A stretch of 64,000 nt of DNA from Fervidicoccaceae archaeon (GTDB lineage Archaea > Thermoproteota > Thermoprotei_A > Sulfolobales > Fervidicoccaceae). The stretch covers positions 62,001-126,000 of the forward strand of contig JAVZVD010000001.1 of NCBI GenBank assembly GCA_038878695.1. Reading direction: 5' to 3'. How positions within the stretch are numbered: the first letter of the stretch is position 1; each line of letters begins with the position of its first letter. The position numbers were made by a program, and so were the translations under genes. Below are positions 7,816 through 17,178 of this stretch, piece by piece. The notes under the pieces are model-generated. The model saw only the letters and a program-made list of their open reading frames with translations, did no database searches and was not told the origin of the DNA.

Positions 7816-8004
7816 GTGACGCGCCTAAAGAAGTGCAGCTTCTGCGGAGCCGATATTCCGCCCGGGCGGGGCTTGATGTACGTCAAAAACGACGGTAGCA
7901 TCGATTGGTACTGCAGGGGCAAGTGTTACAAGAGCGCCGTCGTGCTCGGCCGCGATCCTAAACGAACGGCCTGGGCCAGAGCTTCCAGGGGGGCTCAGCG
8001 TTGA
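7816..8004 (+). CDS. rpl24e: Ribosomal protein L24e
   Basis: 62 aa zinc-binding large-subunit protein. The treble-clef zinc site shows as CSFC at residues 8-11 and, later, YCRGKCYKS. Length is typical of archaeal L24e. It starts at GTG 7816 and its stop overlaps the TTG start of ndk (TTGA), so the two are translationally coupled. An AT patch (CTGTTATTAG, about 7768) gives a promoter separate from L7Ae, consistent with the inverted S28e having split the usual operon. Confidence 0.93.
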   Translation: MTRLKKCSFCGADIPPGRGLMYVKNDGSIDWYCRGKCYKSAVVLGRDPKRTAWARASRGAQR

Positions 8005-8432
8005 GCTCCGTGGAGAGGACCTTCGTGTTGATAAAACCGGACGGAGTTAGGCGAGGTCTCATTGGGGAGATTCTTAGCAGGTTCGAACGAAAGGGGCTCA
8101 AGATAGTCGCGATGAAGATGCTGAAGATGACGCGTGAGCAAGCCGAGGAGCTATACAGTCCTCACCGCGGCAAGGCCTTCTATGAGTCACTCGTTCAGTT
8201 CGTGACTAGCGGGCCAGTGGTCGCTCTAATACTCGAGGGGAGCTCGGCCGTCGAGGTGGTTAGGGCCATGATAGGGTCCACCGATGCGAGAAGAGCTCAG
8301 CCCGGCACGATACGCGGCGACCTAGCCATCGACATCCAGGAGAACCTCGTGCACGCCTCAGACTCCAGGGAGAGTTACGAGAGAGAGGCCAGGATATTCT
8401 TCGATCTCAACGAGCTCGGAGCTCAATCGTGA
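8001..8432 (+). CDS. ndk: Nucleoside diphosphate kinase
   Basis: 143 aa. It transfers the terminal phosphate between NTPs and NDPs through a phospho-His. The family core is present: [16 protein letters not shown] at the N-terminus and [16 protein letters not shown] around the catalytic His near residue 117 (the family norm is NLIHGSDS). Two small differences from the usual consensus are seen: LAID where GDFG(x) often occurs, and Ala for Gly after the catalytic His. Neither removes a catalytic residue. Its 3' end overlaps the convergent gltX gene by ten bases. Confidence 0.94.
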   Translation: MSSVERTFVLIKPDGVRRGLIGEILSRFERKGLKIVAMKMLKMTREQAEELYSPHRGKAFYESLVQFVTSGPVVALILEGSSAVEVVRAMIGSTDARRAQPGTIRGDLAIDIQENLVHASDSRESYEREARIFFDLNELGAQS

Positions 8433-10165
8433 GCGTATATCATCCTGACTCGAGGGGTCTTCTCTTCAATCCTCGCGAAGCCTACTCTCACGAGTTGGAC
8501 TACGCCGACGCGCTCTACCTGCTCGGAGCTCGCCACAGAGTCCTCGACGAGCCCCTCGAAGACTCTCAGCTCCTCGCCCTCCGGCTTTAAGAGCTCCGCG
8601 CTCAGCGACCTCTCTCGCTTAACCCATTGGATTATTGGTATCCTCTCTCGCCTGGCCTCCTCGAGTCCTCCGCCCACGTTCACGAGCGCGCCCTCTCTTA
8701 CTTCGAAGTTGCCCAAGCCCATGAGCCTCACTCTCCTCCCGCGAAGCTCGCCGTAATCGTCTGAGGATATCGCGAGGACGTCGCCGTCGCAGACCTCATA
8801 AGTCCTCGAGCCCAGCTCTGAGCGATCAGGATGGAAGGGGATCTCGGCGGAGATGCAGCCCCCCAAACCCTCCGCTTTCAGAGCGACGGGGTCGCGGGCG
8901 AACATCACGCGGGGCGCCAGAGGGTCCAGCAATTTTCTGTTCTCAGAGGCCAAGTTCGCGTAGCTGAGTTGAGAGTCCGTCCCCTTGATCCCAACGGTCA
9001 ACATGATATTCCTGATAGCCGTAGGCGAGATGCCTCGCCTCCTGAGCGCCGCCAGCGTGCCGAGTCTCGGATCATCGTAGCTTTCCAAGCCTCTTCCGCC
9101 CTCGCTCAGTGCTCGCCTAATGATAGACTTACTCATTATGAAGCCCTCGAGCTTGAGTCTACCGACGTGTATCGTGTTAGGATAGCTCCAGCCCATGTGG
9201 GCGTAGAGGAACCTCTGCTTCATCGTGTTCGACTCGTGCTCTCTCCCGCGAATTATGTGAGTCACGCCCATCAGGTGATCGTCGACCGCGGCCGCGAAAT
9301 TGTAGGTGGGCCAGACCACGTATTTCGAGCCGGTCAGAGGATGCGGGTGCCTCTCCGTGTCTATCACCCTGAGGGCGACCCAGTCCACGGCGCTGGGGTC
9401 CTCGAGCTCCCACGACGTCTTCACCCTCACCACGGCCCGTCCTTCTTCGAAGCCTCCTTCCAACATCTTATCGAAGAGCTCGAGGTTCTCCTCGGGAGAG
9501 CGCTCGCGCGGCGGATACGGCTTCCTGGCCTCCAGGTGAGAGGAGAATTCCTCCTTGCTCATCGTGTCGACGTATGCTCCGCCGACCTCGATTAGCTTCT
9601 CGGCTACGCGATAGTACCGCTCCATTCTCAGGCTCTGAATGTACTCTTCGTCCCAATAGACGCCTAACCACTTGAGGTCCTCGCGTATTTTGGAATACGC
9701 GTCGAGCAGAGGCGTCTTGGTCCTGGGGTCCGTATCCTCGAACCTCAAGATCATCTTACCGCGATACATCCTCGCGTACTCGTGGCTCAGGATAGCCACC
9801 CTGCTATTGCCTATGTGAATGACGAAGTCCGGGTTCGGGGCGAACCTCGTGACGACGGCCCCGTGCTTAGCGTTTGGGAGAGGAGCCAGAGCTCGGCCTC
9901 GGTCCTCCGCCGCTCTCTCCACCTCAGCTCCTAGGAGCTCCGGGTGCTTCTCTTCCAACAGCTTCTTCTGCTCCTCCGGGCTCATGGAGTTGACCTCTCG
10001 CGTCGCCTCCTCCGCCGCTCTAGCTACCTCCTGCACTCTAGCCCGCAGGTCGGGCCTCTCAGCCAATATCTTGGAGATTATCACCTTCGCCGAGGCCTTT
10101 CCGCCGTGCTTGTAGGCGTTGAAGAGTGCGTGCTTTAGGGCCAGCTGATAGAGCTCCTCGCTCAT
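8423..10165 (-). CDS. gltX: Glutamyl-tRNA synthetase (archaeal type)
   Basis: About 580 aa class I synthetase. The HIGH-like motif is [15 protein letters not shown] near residue 115, and the KMSKS-like motif is [11 protein letters not shown]. The N-terminal helical extension of about 100 residues and the C-terminal beta-barrel anticodon domain are those of the archaeal/eukaryotic GlxRS branch. In archaea this non-discriminating type charges both tRNA-Glu and tRNA-Gln, the latter then amidated; that is family knowledge, not visible here. Start is ATG 10163-10165; a TTG two codons upstream is possible. It follows GGPP synthase by 46 nt in the same direction. Confidence 0.94.
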   Translation of the reverse strand: MSEELYQLALKHALFNAYKHGGKASAKVIISKILAERPDLRARVQEVARAAEEATREVNSMSPEEQKKLLEEKHPELLGAEVERAAEDRGRALAPLPNAKHGAVVTRFAPNPDFVIHIGNSRVAILSHEYARMYRGKMILRFEDTDPRTKTPLLDAYSKIREDLKWLGVYWDEEYIQSLRMERYYRVAEKLIEVGGAYVDTMSKEEFSSHLEARKPYPPRERSPEENLELFDKMLEGGFEEGRAVVRVKTSWELEDPSAVDWVALRVIDTERHPHPLTGSKYVVWPTYNFAAAVDDHLMGVTHIIRGREHESNTMKQRFLYAHMGWSYPNTIHVGRLKLEGFIMSKSIIRRALSEGGRGLESYDDPRLGTLAALRRRGISPTAIRNIMLTVGIKGTDSQLSYANLASENRKLLDPLAPRVMFARDPVALKAEGLGGCISAEIPFHPDRSELGSRTYEVCDGDVLAISSDDYGELRGRRVRLMGLGNFEVREGALVNVGGGLEEARRERIPIIQWVKRERSLSAELLKPEGEELRVFEGLVEDSVASSEQVERVGVVQLVRVGFARIEEKTPRVRMIYAHD

Positions 10166-10211
10166 TTCCAAATGCTCTCGCCCCGGCTCCGATCGGTCCG
10201 GCTTCCTCGTG

Positions 10212-11246
10212 CTACTTCGACCTCTCTACCACGTATAGAGCGAGAGCTCTGAGCGCGTCGATGTACTCGGGCCTGGGAGCGTCCCTTAATCTCTCGAGAT
10301 GCTCCAGGGCCTCGAGCGCCCGACGCCTCGCCTCCTCTTCCACCTCCTCGGCTATGCCCTCAGCTCTCAAGAGCTCCGCGACTTCCTCATACGCGCTCCT
10401 GGGAGCGTCTCTCTTCCCCAACACGCCTAGGAGCTTGTCGCGCAGCTCGTTGCTTCCCCGCGCGAGCGCTCTGATGACGAGCAAAGTCTTCTTGCCCTCT
10501 CTCAAGTCGCTGAACACAGGCTTACCGATTTCCTCCTCGGTCCCGTACATGCCGAGCAGATCGTCCTTCACCTGGAAGGCCACCCCAACGTTGAGCGCGT
10601 AGCGCCCTAGGGCGTCGACGTGCTCGTCGGGCGCTCCGGCGAGCAGAGCCCCCATCCTGGCCGAGGCCTCGATGAGGGCTCCTGTCTTCTTGCGGACCAT
10701 CTCGAAGTACTCGTGCTCAGACACGCTTGGGCTGCTCTCGAAGTACATGTCGAGAGCCTGGCCCTCGGCAACGACCCGAGCGGCTCTGGCCAGCTCGAAG
10801 AGGGCGGAGAGAGTTCTCCGAGGATCGACGCTCGCACTCATCAGGGCACTTGACGACGCTACCTCGAACGCTTTCGCGAAGAGAGCGTCTCCGGCTGTTA
10901 TGGCCATTGGGACACCCCACAACCTATGGACCGTCGGCACGCCCCTCCTGAGGTCGTCGTTGTCCATCACGTCGTCGTGTACGAGCGTGAACGTGTGGAC
11001 CAGCTCGACAGCCGCGGCGAAGGGCAGGAGGACCTCGTAGTCGGCCCCGCTCGCTAAGCCCGATGCAACTAGGAGGACCGGCCTGAGCCTCTTGCCGCCG
11101 ACTTTGATCAAGTGGGTCGCCGCGTCGTAGAGCTCGCGCGGCTCTCCCGTCACCGTCCTCGCTATAAGCGAGTTTACATCGGAGCTCACGCGCCTGATTA
11201 GCTCCGCGAGGAGCTCGCGATCTTCGCTCAATCTACCTCCTACCAC
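10212..11246 (-). CDS. Geranylgeranyl/polyprenyl diphosphate synthase
   Basis: 344 aa trans-prenyltransferase that chains IPP onto DMAPP to make the C20 precursor of archaeal lipids. GGKRLRPVL and the first Asp-rich motif HDDVMDNDDLRRG are standard. The second Asp-rich motif reads QVKDDLLGMYG, with Gly where the last Asp of DDxxD usually stands, followed by GKPVFSDLREGKKTLL. The start is GTG 11244-11246 with GGAGGATC upstream; a TTG at 11229-11231 preceded by GGAGGT is an alternative. It is the last isoprenoid gene after Fni and IPK, so the cluster runs from isopentenyl phosphate to C20 chains. Confidence 0.9.
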   Translation of the reverse strand: MVGGRLSEDRELLAELIRRVSSDVNSLIARTVTGEPRELYDAATHLIKVGGKRLRPVLLVASGLASGADYEVLLPFAAAVELVHTFTLVHDDVMDNDDLRRGVPTVHRLWGVPMAITAGDALFAKAFEVASSSALMSASVDPRRTLSALFELARAARVVAEGQALDMYFESSPSVSEHEYFEMVRKKTGALIEASARMGALLAGAPDEHVDALGRYALNVGVAFQVKDDLLGMYGTEEEIGKPVFSDLREGKKTLLVIRALARGSNELRDKLLGVLGKRDAPRSAYEEVAELLRAEGIAEEVEEEARRRALEALEHLERLRDAPRPEYIDALRALALYVVERSK

Positions 11247-11296
11247 GTTCTCGATCCTCCGAGCCTATTTCTCTGAGGTTGCCGTGCCATCGCTCC

Positions 11297-12415
11297 TCAC
11301 GTAATCGGCAAGCGCAGTAGAGCCTGCCATCCGGGGATCCTCTGCTGGAACCAAGATAAGAGCCTGGGCCCCAACACTATGGGTGCTCTTCGGAGTTCTT
11401 CGAAATTCCGCGAGCCTGTCAAGAAGAGGGCTCTCCTCAGCTCGGCCTTGAACCTCTCTACGTAAGCGTCGAGGCTCTCCTCGGAGCGGAGAGCCAGCCT
11501 GAAGAGCGGGAGAGCCATGCCGACGGCGCCCGCGCCGAGCCTCATCGCGGCGGCCGCGTGGAGGCCGCTCCTAATACCGCCGCTCCCGATCACGAAGGCC
11601 TGGGGGTGAGCGGCTTTTACCTCGACTATGCTGGCAGCCGTGGGGATCCCCCACGAGAGGAACGACTTGGCTGCCCCGGCCAATACCTCGTCGCCTCTTC
11701 TCTTGCATCTGAGCATCTCGATTTTGATCCAACTCGTACCGCCGCGACCCGCCACATCTATATAGCTCACTCCGGCGTCTCTCAGCATTCTGGCGGCTTC
11801 GAACGAGACGCCGCACCCCGTCTCCTTAACTATGAGCGGGACCTTGAGGGACCTCGCGAGCCTCCTCACTTTCTCGAGCGCACCGGAGTATAGGGCGTCT
11901 CCTTCGGGCTGAAAGACCTCTTGAGCCGGATTGAGGTGCACCGCCAGGGCGTCCGCGTCGACCGCCTCGACTAGGCGATTAGCCGCGTCGGCGGGATCCT
12001 CGTCGGGTAGCTGCTGAACCCCGATGTTGCCTATTACGGGAGCTTCTCCAGCCTCCTCGCGGAGGACACGATAGGAGCGCAGTATCTCCTCGTTTTCGCC
12101 AGCCTCCATGAGGGCCCGCTGGCTCCCCATCTCGACGGCCAATTTGTGCCTACGAGCGAGCCTAGCTAGCCTCCTGTTAACCTCGACTGAGAGAGGGTGG
12201 CCCCCGGTCACTCCCTCGACCACTATCGGCGCGTCGAGCTCTCTCCCGAGAAACTCGATCCTCAGGTCGACGCCTCTCAGGTCAATCTCGGGCAAAGGAT
12301 TATGGACGAAGACGACCTCGTCGAGTAAGGTCTCGCCCTCCTCTACGTCCTCGCTGAGAGCTAAGAGCATGTGCTCCAGCTTCCTCGAGACTGTCTCCTC
12401 CAGCTCTCTCCTCAC
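11297..12415 (-). CDS. fni: Isopentenyl-diphosphate delta-isomerase, type 2 (FMN-dependent)
   Basis: 372 aa. It interconverts IPP and DMAPP using reduced FMN. Type-2 hallmarks visible are RKLEHM near the N-terminus, VEGVTGGHPL, the FMN/phosphate-binding stretches VAGRGGTSW and IGSGGIRSG, and HLNPAQE. Length is normal. The GTG start overlaps the IPK stop (GTGA), so IPK and Fni are translated in sequence and act one after the other. Confidence 0.95.
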   Translation of the reverse strand: MRRELEETVSRKLEHMLLALSEDVEEGETLLDEVVFVHNPLPEIDLRGVDLRIEFLGRELDAPIVVEGVTGGHPLSVEVNRRLARLARRHKLAVEMGSQRALMEAGENEEILRSYRVLREEAGEAPVIGNIGVQQLPDEDPADAANRLVEAVDADALAVHLNPAQEVFQPEGDALYSGALEKVRRLARSLKVPLIVKETGCGVSFEAARMLRDAGVSYIDVAGRGGTSWIKIEMLRCKRRGDEVLAGAAKSFLSWGIPTAASIVEVKAAHPQAFVIGSGGIRSGLHAAAAMRLGAGAVGMALPLFRLALRSEESLDAYVERFKAELRRALFLTGSRNFEELRRAPIVLGPRLLSWFQQRIPGWQALLRLPIT

Positions 12416-13218
12416 GTCCTCCTCGCCTCGAGTAGCGTCCCGATCACGGGCTCTCCCGTGAGGGCTCTCTCGAGATTGCCGGGCTTGAGGCCCGTTGTGA
12501 ATAAGACTCGCCCGGAGTAACCCCTCTCGATGTACTTGGCCACAACCTCGAGCTTCGCCGCTATCCCTCCTGTCACGTCGTAGACTCCGCCTATTCTCCG
12601 CCCCAAGCTCTTGGCTAGTCTCCTGAGCTCCTCCGGCTGTATTGTTCTCAAGACCCTCTCGCGCCTCCCTCTACTCGGCACGAGGATTCCCGGCACGTCC
12701 ATCGCGAATACCACGAGCTCAGAGCGCGTGAGCAACGCGAGGTGCATGGTTAGTTCGTCGCCCGATAAGATCATTGGAGCGCAGTCGCCGACGGGGTAGA
12801 CGGCGTCGCCGTGGAGGAGAGGCACGTGACCTCTCTCGAAAGCCCTCACGACGGCCTCGTAATTACATTCGAGAGCTCCTCTCTCACAATCAAAGTAACA
12901 CGAGGAGCTGGGGTGAAACACCAGAATTGGGAGGCCGAGCTCTTCCATGCTCTCTGCGACGATCGCGTTGAGTCTTCTCATCAGGCCCGAGATCTTTGGC
13001 ACAGAGTCGACGTCGAGCTTGCCCTTCTCTTTGATCTCGTGCTCGACCGCATAGTGGCCGAAAGATCCCCCGCCGTGCACCACGACGAGCCTCGAGCCCC
13101 TTCTCCAGGAAGTCTCGAGTTCGCGCGATAATCTGCGCACGACGCGCGCTCTCACTCTCATCGGTTTGCCCTTGTCGGTGATGAGGCTACCGCCCAGCTT
13201 CACTGCGAGTCTCTCCAT
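12412..13218 (-). CDS. ipk: Isopentenyl phosphate kinase
   Basis: About 268 aa amino-acid-kinase-fold enzyme that makes IPP from isopentenyl phosphate, the last step of the archaeal mevalonate route. Motifs seen are LAVKLGGSLITDKGK (Lys and glycine loop), VVVHGGGSFGHYAV (with the His that marks IPKs among this fold), and DVTGGIAAKLEVVAKYI. Start is ATG 13216-13218 or the GTG two codons upstream. It overlaps the end of the upstream GHMP-like gene by about 30 nt, an unusually long overlap for this cluster. Confidence 0.94.
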   Translation of the reverse strand: MERLAVKLGGSLITDKGKPMRVRARVVRRLSRELETSWRRGSRLVVVHGGGSFGHYAVEHEIKEKGKLDVDSVPKISGLMRRLNAIVAESMEELGLPILVFHPSSSCYFDCERGALECNYEAVVRAFERGHVPLLHGDAVYPVGDCAPMILSGDELTMHLALLTRSELVVFAMDVPGILVPSRGRRERVLRTIQPEELRRLAKSLGRRIGGVYDVTGGIAAKLEVVAKYIERGYSGRVLFTTGLKPGNLERALTGEPVIGTLLEARRT

Positions 13219-14017
13219 CGACACGACGTATCTCCACCTCCACCGCCTCGCCGGGGAGAGAGGGAATAGTCAATTTGACCCTCTCGCGGTTGACCATCGG
13301 CACCCGCGCCCCATGCAATACGTGCCACAGAGAGTTGCTTGACCTCAACATAGTAATATCCTCATCGCTGAGCTCCTCCCCCGACGCGAGCTTCGGCAGA
13401 AGCCTGGCCAGCGCAGCTACGACTCGAGCCGACAGCTTAGCGGCGTAGTCTAGCAAGTAAGTCGGGTAACCCTTAAGGCGCTCTAGCTTTACTCGACGCA
13501 TCCCCCCGAGGGCTACCGGCTCTCCCTCGAGCTCGAGCAGCCCCTCCGCCGCGCTATAGATTACAGGTTTATCTAGCTCGATCGCGTTAGCGAGAGCGAG
13601 AGCCTCGGTGTGCGTCGAGCCGCGCTCGACTAGCAGCGCTGCCAGAATCGACGTCCTCTCCTCGCGGGTGAAGCCCACCTCGAAGAATCTCTCGAGCGCT
13701 ATGATGATAGAGTGAGCCGCGAGGGCCGTGGTCGTCATTGCTCCGAGACGTCGAGCACCAGAGACCTTCAACTCTATCTCGACGGGGGTCGGTAGGACCT
13801 CTCTCGCCAGCGAGTCGAAGACTAGCTCGACCTCTCGGCGAACTTCGGCGGGTCCTCGCGCGATTACCGACGAGGCTCTGCTCCCGGCTCTTGCTTCGAC
13901 CCTCAAGGAGATCACGTCTAGCGTAGGATAGGCCAGAGCGGGGGGATCTCTGCCGGGGACCCTATGCGATATCAGCAGCGGAGCGCGCTTCTCCACGAAC
14001 ACCAGAGAACGTCTCAA
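13187..14017 (-). CDS. GHMP-kinase-like protein of uncertain function in the mevalonate cluster
   Basis: 276 aa. It lies where many crenarchaea have mevalonate kinase, between MEMO and IPK. The opening KRAPLLISHRVPGRD and the later ARRLGAMTTTALAAHSI helix region resemble the layout of GHMP kinases, but the ATP-binding PxxxGLGSSAA motif is not there; RLGAMTTT stands in its place. The acidic/Ser residues of the later HGxPSGxD region are also not recognisable. So it is either a very divergent kinase or a non-catalytic relative, and the mevalonate kinase step may be encoded elsewhere. Assignment to the GHMP fold is my inference from weak similarity and position. Start is TTG 14015-14017 after GGAGAAGATC. 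Confidence 0.45.
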   Translation of the reverse strand: MRRSLVFVEKRAPLLISHRVPGRDPPALAYPTLDVISLRVEARAGSRASSVIARGPAEVRREVELVFDSLAREVLPTPVEIELKVSGARRLGAMTTTALAAHSIIIALERFFEVGFTREERTSILAALLVERGSTHTEALALANAIELDKPVIYSAAEGLLELEGEPVALGGMRRVKLERLKGYPTYLLDYAAKLSARVVAALARLLPKLASGEELSDEDITMLRSSNSLWHVLHGARVPMVNRERVKLTIPSLPGEAVEVEIRRVDGETRSEAGR

Positions 14018-14036
14018 TTCGATCTTCTCCGTCTGC

Positions 14037-14924
14037 TCAGATGGCGCCCGAGGCTCTGAGCGGGAACTTGGCCGCCACGTAGCCGACGGTGTGGCTCAGG
14101 TCGCCGCTCGTGTCTCCCGAAGTGGCGTGCGCGAGGATCTCGGGCCTCCCTCCTCTTCTCCTCCTAGCGAGGAGCATTAAGACCATCACGCCGAGAGGCC
14201 CGCACACGCTCACGTCCTCTCTCATGACCACTCTGTAGAACTCCTCAACGTCGAGCGACTCCATGGCCTCTATAGCTCTCATGTCCTTCCTGAAGGTAAC
14301 GTCGTGGGGGTCGTAGTGATTGAAGTCGGTGCTGGCCAGAATAACGGCGTCCCTGCCTAGCGCCTCCACCGCCTCCTCGAGCTCCGCGACCACGGCCTCG
14401 GCCACCGAGGGGGTCTGCTCCAGTGCAACTATCGGTAGAATTTTGACCTCTTCGCCGTATACATATTGAATGAACGGCAGCTGTACTTCGAGGCTATGCT
14501 CGAAGAGATGAGCCTCGTAGTCTGGCACGATCACTCCTCCCCTTTTGACCAAGTAGTCTCTGAGCTCTACGTCAACCTCCATGATCCCCAGGGGAGTCCT
14601 CCACTTCCTCCACGGGGCGAGGGAGACGGGGGGGCCTGCGCCGGTGTGATTGGGTCCTATCAGGATGATGGTCTCGGGCCTCTTCTCTCGAGAGAGGGCA
14701 TAGTAGGCGTGGGCAGCGACGGGTCCGCTGTATACGTAGCCGGCGTGCGGCACGACGTAACCTATAGACTCCCGCTCTCCCTCCCCGCTTCTCTCTGGGA
14801 GAAGGCCCGGCCCTATTCTGTGCCTGAAGCACCACTCGATCCTGCGTCTCAGCTGAGAAGCGTCGGCCTCGTAGAAGTACCCGGCCACGGCGGGCCTCCT
14901 AATGTCCTCCACTTTGCTCACCAA
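14037..14924 (-). CDS. MEMO1-family protein
   Basis: 295 aa. MEMO family members share a fold with class III extradiol dioxygenases; recent work on the family points to iron/copper binding, and the archaeal role is unknown. Family motifs are RRPAVAGYFYEAD at the N-terminus, VVPHAGYVYSGPVAA, GPNHTGAG, AHLFEHSLEVQLPF, and ASTDFNHYDPH, giving the conserved His set. In crenarchaea this gene is regularly found just before the isoprenoid genes, as here (19 nt to the next ORF). It begins the second half of the long minus-strand block and has its own promoter. Confidence 0.9.
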   Translation of the reverse strand: MVSKVEDIRRPAVAGYFYEADASQLRRRIEWCFRHRIGPGLLPERSGEGERESIGYVVPHAGYVYSGPVAAHAYYALSREKRPETIILIGPNHTGAGPPVSLAPWRKWRTPLGIMEVDVELRDYLVKRGGVIVPDYEAHLFEHSLEVQLPFIQYVYGEEVKILPIVALEQTPSVAEAVVAELEEAVEALGRDAVILASTDFNHYDPHDVTFRKDMRAIEAMESLDVEEFYRVVMREDVSVCGPLGVMVLMLLARRRRGGRPEILAHATSGDTSGDLSHTVGYVAAKFPLRASGAI

Positions 14925-14963
14925 GCAAACGCTCGAGCAAAGGCCTCCGAATACTTTACGGTT

Positions 14964-14974
14964 CTGGAGATGTA
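14964..14974 (-). promoter_or_regulatory. TATA box for the MEMO-isoprenoid operon
   Basis: The minus strand reads GACTTATACATC inside the 112-bp gap between S2 and MEMO. It predicts transcription starting near 14945, about 20 nt before the TTG/GTG start codons. Confidence 0.55.
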
Positions 14975-15036
14975 TAAGTCGGGGAAGCGCGATAGACGCT
15001 CCGTCCGGGCTCCGGCCCTCGCTCGCCTAGGAGCCC

Positions 15037-15699
15037 TCAGGCCGCGACCTTCGATGCCTTGGCCTCGAAGGCCGCGGGCGGCTCCGGTAGGCTCTGATGC
15101 TTAGCTATGAGCCCCCTCGCTCTCAGGATCTCGCGGGCCAGTAGCCAGTAGAGGAGGGCCAAGCTCTTTCTGCCCTTGTTGTTAGCCGGTATCACTAGGT
15201 CGATGTCGTCGGTCCTATTGTCCGTGTCGACAAAGGCCACGACCGGGATCCCCATGTTCGAGGCCTCCAACACGGCGTGCTCGTCTGCTCTAGGGTCGGT
15301 CACGAGGACGACGTCGGGCTCCACGTACCACTCGAGCCTCGGGTTGGTCAACGTGCCCGGCATGAATCTACCAATCACAGCCTTGGCCCCCGTGTAGTGA
15401 GAGAACTTCTCTACAGGGGTGAAGCCGTATTGCCTAACGCTAACGACAAGCAGCTTCCCGGGCTCCGCGGTCGAGAGCATGTTAGCGGCTATCCTCAGCC
15501 TCTCGTCGATCTTCCTCACGTCGAGGATATATATGCCGTCCGGCCTTATCCTATAGACGAATTGCTTCATAGTCTTAGTGCAGATGTGCGTCCCTATGTG
15601 GACTCCCGCTGCTAGGTACTTCTCTATATCGATGAGGAGCTCAATTTGTGCTCTTCGAACCTCGAGCTCCTGCTCGGTCTCTCTCATGTACGACGACAC
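15037..15699 (-). CDS. rps2: Ribosomal protein S2 (uS2)
   Basis: 220 aa small-subunit protein. Recognised by [37 protein letters not shown], and [16 protein letters not shown], all in the standard archaeal/eukaryotic order. The GTG start has GGTGA nine bases upstream; an internal ATG four codons on is possible. It ends the ribosomal part of the S13-to-S2 operon; the C-terminal tail is short, as in other archaea. Confidence 0.95.
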   Translation of the reverse strand: MSSYMRETEQELEVRRAQIELLIDIEKYLAAGVHIGTHICTKTMKQFVYRIRPDGIYILDVRKIDERLRIAANMLSTAEPGKLLVVSVRQYGFTPVEKFSHYTGAKAVIGRFMPGTLTNPRLEWYVEPDVVLVTDPRADEHAVLEASNMGIPVVAFVDTDNRTDDIDLVIPANNKGRKSLALLYWLLAREILRARGLIAKHQSLPEPPAAFEAKASKVAA

Positions 15700-15708
15700 G
15701 GCGCAGTC

Positions 15709-15906
15709 TCACCTCAGCGACCTAAACTTCATGGCCTGCTCTATTAAGGGCACGTGAGCCACGAGCACTCTCCTACAGCAGTACCTATCTACGCCCAGCT
15801 CATCGAGAACGCTCTCGGGCTCCTCGCCGGCCTTCACCCTCTCGCTGAACTCCTCCCAGAGGTGGCCCAGGAGCTTGCCGCACGTGAAGCACCTGACGGG
15901 GATCAA
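15709..15906 (-). CDS. rpo10: RNA polymerase subunit Rpo10 (N)
   Basis: 65 aa zinc-bundle subunit that anchors the Rpo3/Rpo11 platform. The start [13 protein letters not shown] has the first Cys pair, and [12 protein letters not shown] has the second. I choose the TTG at 15904-15906: it follows GGTGAGGAG at a good distance and gives the family length of about 65 aa, whereas the longer open frame overlaps S9. The rpoK and enolase genes that often follow in other archaea are absent here. Confidence 0.94.
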   Translation of the reverse strand: MIPVRCFTCGKLLGHLWEEFSERVKAGEEPESVLDELGVDRYCCRRVLVAHVPLIEQAMKFRSLR

Positions 15907-15916
15907 CAAGAGCTCC

Positions 15917-16324
15917 TCACCTGTAGGACTTCTGCCACCTCCTCCTAGCACTCCTCCTCATGTACTTCTCGGGCTCGGTCTGCCTAGGGTCCCCGGCCAA
16001 CATCGTCCTATCGTAAGCCGTGTAGATCCTCCTGAGCTCCTCGGACCCGAAGTACTCTACGAGCCCGCGCGCCAGGGCCATGCGCGCCGCGTCGGCTTGT
16101 CCCATGACTCCTCCCCCCTCGACTTTCACTTGGATATCAACGCTTCCCCAGAGGGCCTCGCCAGCTAGTAGGAGAGGCTCCATTATCTTCAATCTCACGA
16201 GCTCGTTGGGCAGGAGCTCTAGCGGGACCCCGTTGACCCACACTCTGCCCCTGCCCGGCTTAATCACGACTCTCGCTCGAGCCGTCTTCCTCCTCCCGGC
16301 TGCTATGACGATCCTCGTGCTCAC
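15917..16324 (-). CDS. rps9: Ribosomal protein S9 (uS9)
   Basis: 135 aa. [23 protein letters not shown] at the N-terminus and the basic tail ending in [10 protein letters not shown], which reaches toward the P-site tRNA in ribosomes, are diagnostic. [19 protein letters not shown] is the conserved middle. It starts at GTG after GGTGAGGTAGA and lies six bases behind L13, in the usual L18e-L13-S9-Rpo10 order. Confidence 0.96.
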   Translation of the reverse strand: MSTRIVIAAGRRKTARARVVIKPGRGRVWVNGVPLELLPNELVRLKIMEPLLLAGEALWGSVDIQVKVEGGGVMGQADAARMALARGLVEYFGSEELRRIYTAYDRTMLAGDPRQTEPEKYMRRSARRRWQKSYR

Positions 16325-16330
16325 TCTACC

Positions 16331-16792
16331 TCACCCTCGCCAGCCCAGCTGCCTCGCGAGCTCTCCGACAGAGACGCTCTTGCACCTAAGCTTCGAGGCG
16401 TCGGCCTCGGGGAATTTGATTTTAATAGCCTCGGCGAACTCGCTCGGCACCCCCGCGTAGACCATGAGGTTCTTAAGGGCCGCCCTCCCTTTGTGCTTGT
16501 CCACTGGCAGCATTCCGCGCACCGCGCTCTTGACTATTCTCTCGGGGCTTCTCTCTCTCCTTATCCCCTGCCTCTCCGGGTTCCTGTAGGTCTGCACCTC
16601 GAAGATCTTCTTGTAGCCCTCGATGACCGTCCTAGGCTCGCCGCTCAGCAAGGCCTTCTCGGCGTTGACGATTACGATTTTGCGCCCCTCTAGTAGCAGC
16701 TTCGCCACTCTACTGGCTAGCCTCCCCAATATCTGATTCTCGGCGTCGATCACCAGGATCCCGGAGCTAACGCCGACCTTACCCGTCATCAC
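16331..16792 (-). CDS. rpl13: Ribosomal protein L13 (uL13)
   Basis: 153 aa. LVIDAENQILGRLASRVAKLLL at the start and RGMLPVDKHKGRAALKNLMVYAG are the L13 signature regions. Its GTG start overlaps the L18e stop, and an ATG follows directly, so translation is coupled to L18e. Part of the small-subunit/polymerase operon. Confidence 0.95.
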   Translation of the reverse strand: MMTGKVGVSSGILVIDAENQILGRLASRVAKLLLEGRKIVIVNAEKALLSGEPRTVIEGYKKIFEVQTYRNPERQGIRRERSPERIVKSAVRGMLPVDKHKGRAALKNLMVYAGVPSEFAEAIKIKFPEADASKLRCKSVSVGELARQLGWRG

Positions 16793-17178
16793 GACACCAA
16801 CCTCTTAGGTCGCGAGAGCACCTCGCGTAGCAGGCTCTCGTCTCTCACCACGTCCTCGATGAGCAGAGGGGTTCCCCCGGCCTCTTTAATCTTCCTCCAC
16901 GCTTTCACGCTGTACGAGTAAGCCACCACGGTCAGCTTCTTCGTTAGCTCTCCTCCTCCCAATACCTTCCCGGGAACCACCAGCACCTCGCCCTCTCGGC
17001 CTATCTCCTCCAGCTCGCCCACGTTGACTGCCACGGCTCTGCGCCTGGGCGACCCCAGCTTCTCCGCGACTCTTCTAAGCAACCTAGATTTGTGAGCTCG
17101 AGAGAGCGAGACGAGTCTTCTCAGGAGCCTTCTCTTGAGAGCATTGGTGCTCTTCGTCTCGATCGTCAAGGTCCTCAC
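16789..17178 (-). CDS. rpl18e: Ribosomal protein L18e
   Basis: About 129 aa large-subunit protein. VVPGKVLGGGELTKKLTVVAYSY and the preceding VAVNVGELEEIGREGE are typical. The GTG start (17176-17178) overlaps the rpo3 stop by GTGA. A longer open frame upstream runs through rpo3 in the wrong phase and is not coding. Confidence 0.94.
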   Translation of the reverse strand: MRTLTIETKSTNALKRRLLRRLVSLSRAHKSRLLRRVAEKLGSPRRRAVAVNVGELEEIGREGEVLVVPGKVLGGGELTKKLTVVAYSYSVKAWRKIKEAGGTPLLIEDVVRDESLLREVLSRPKRLVS

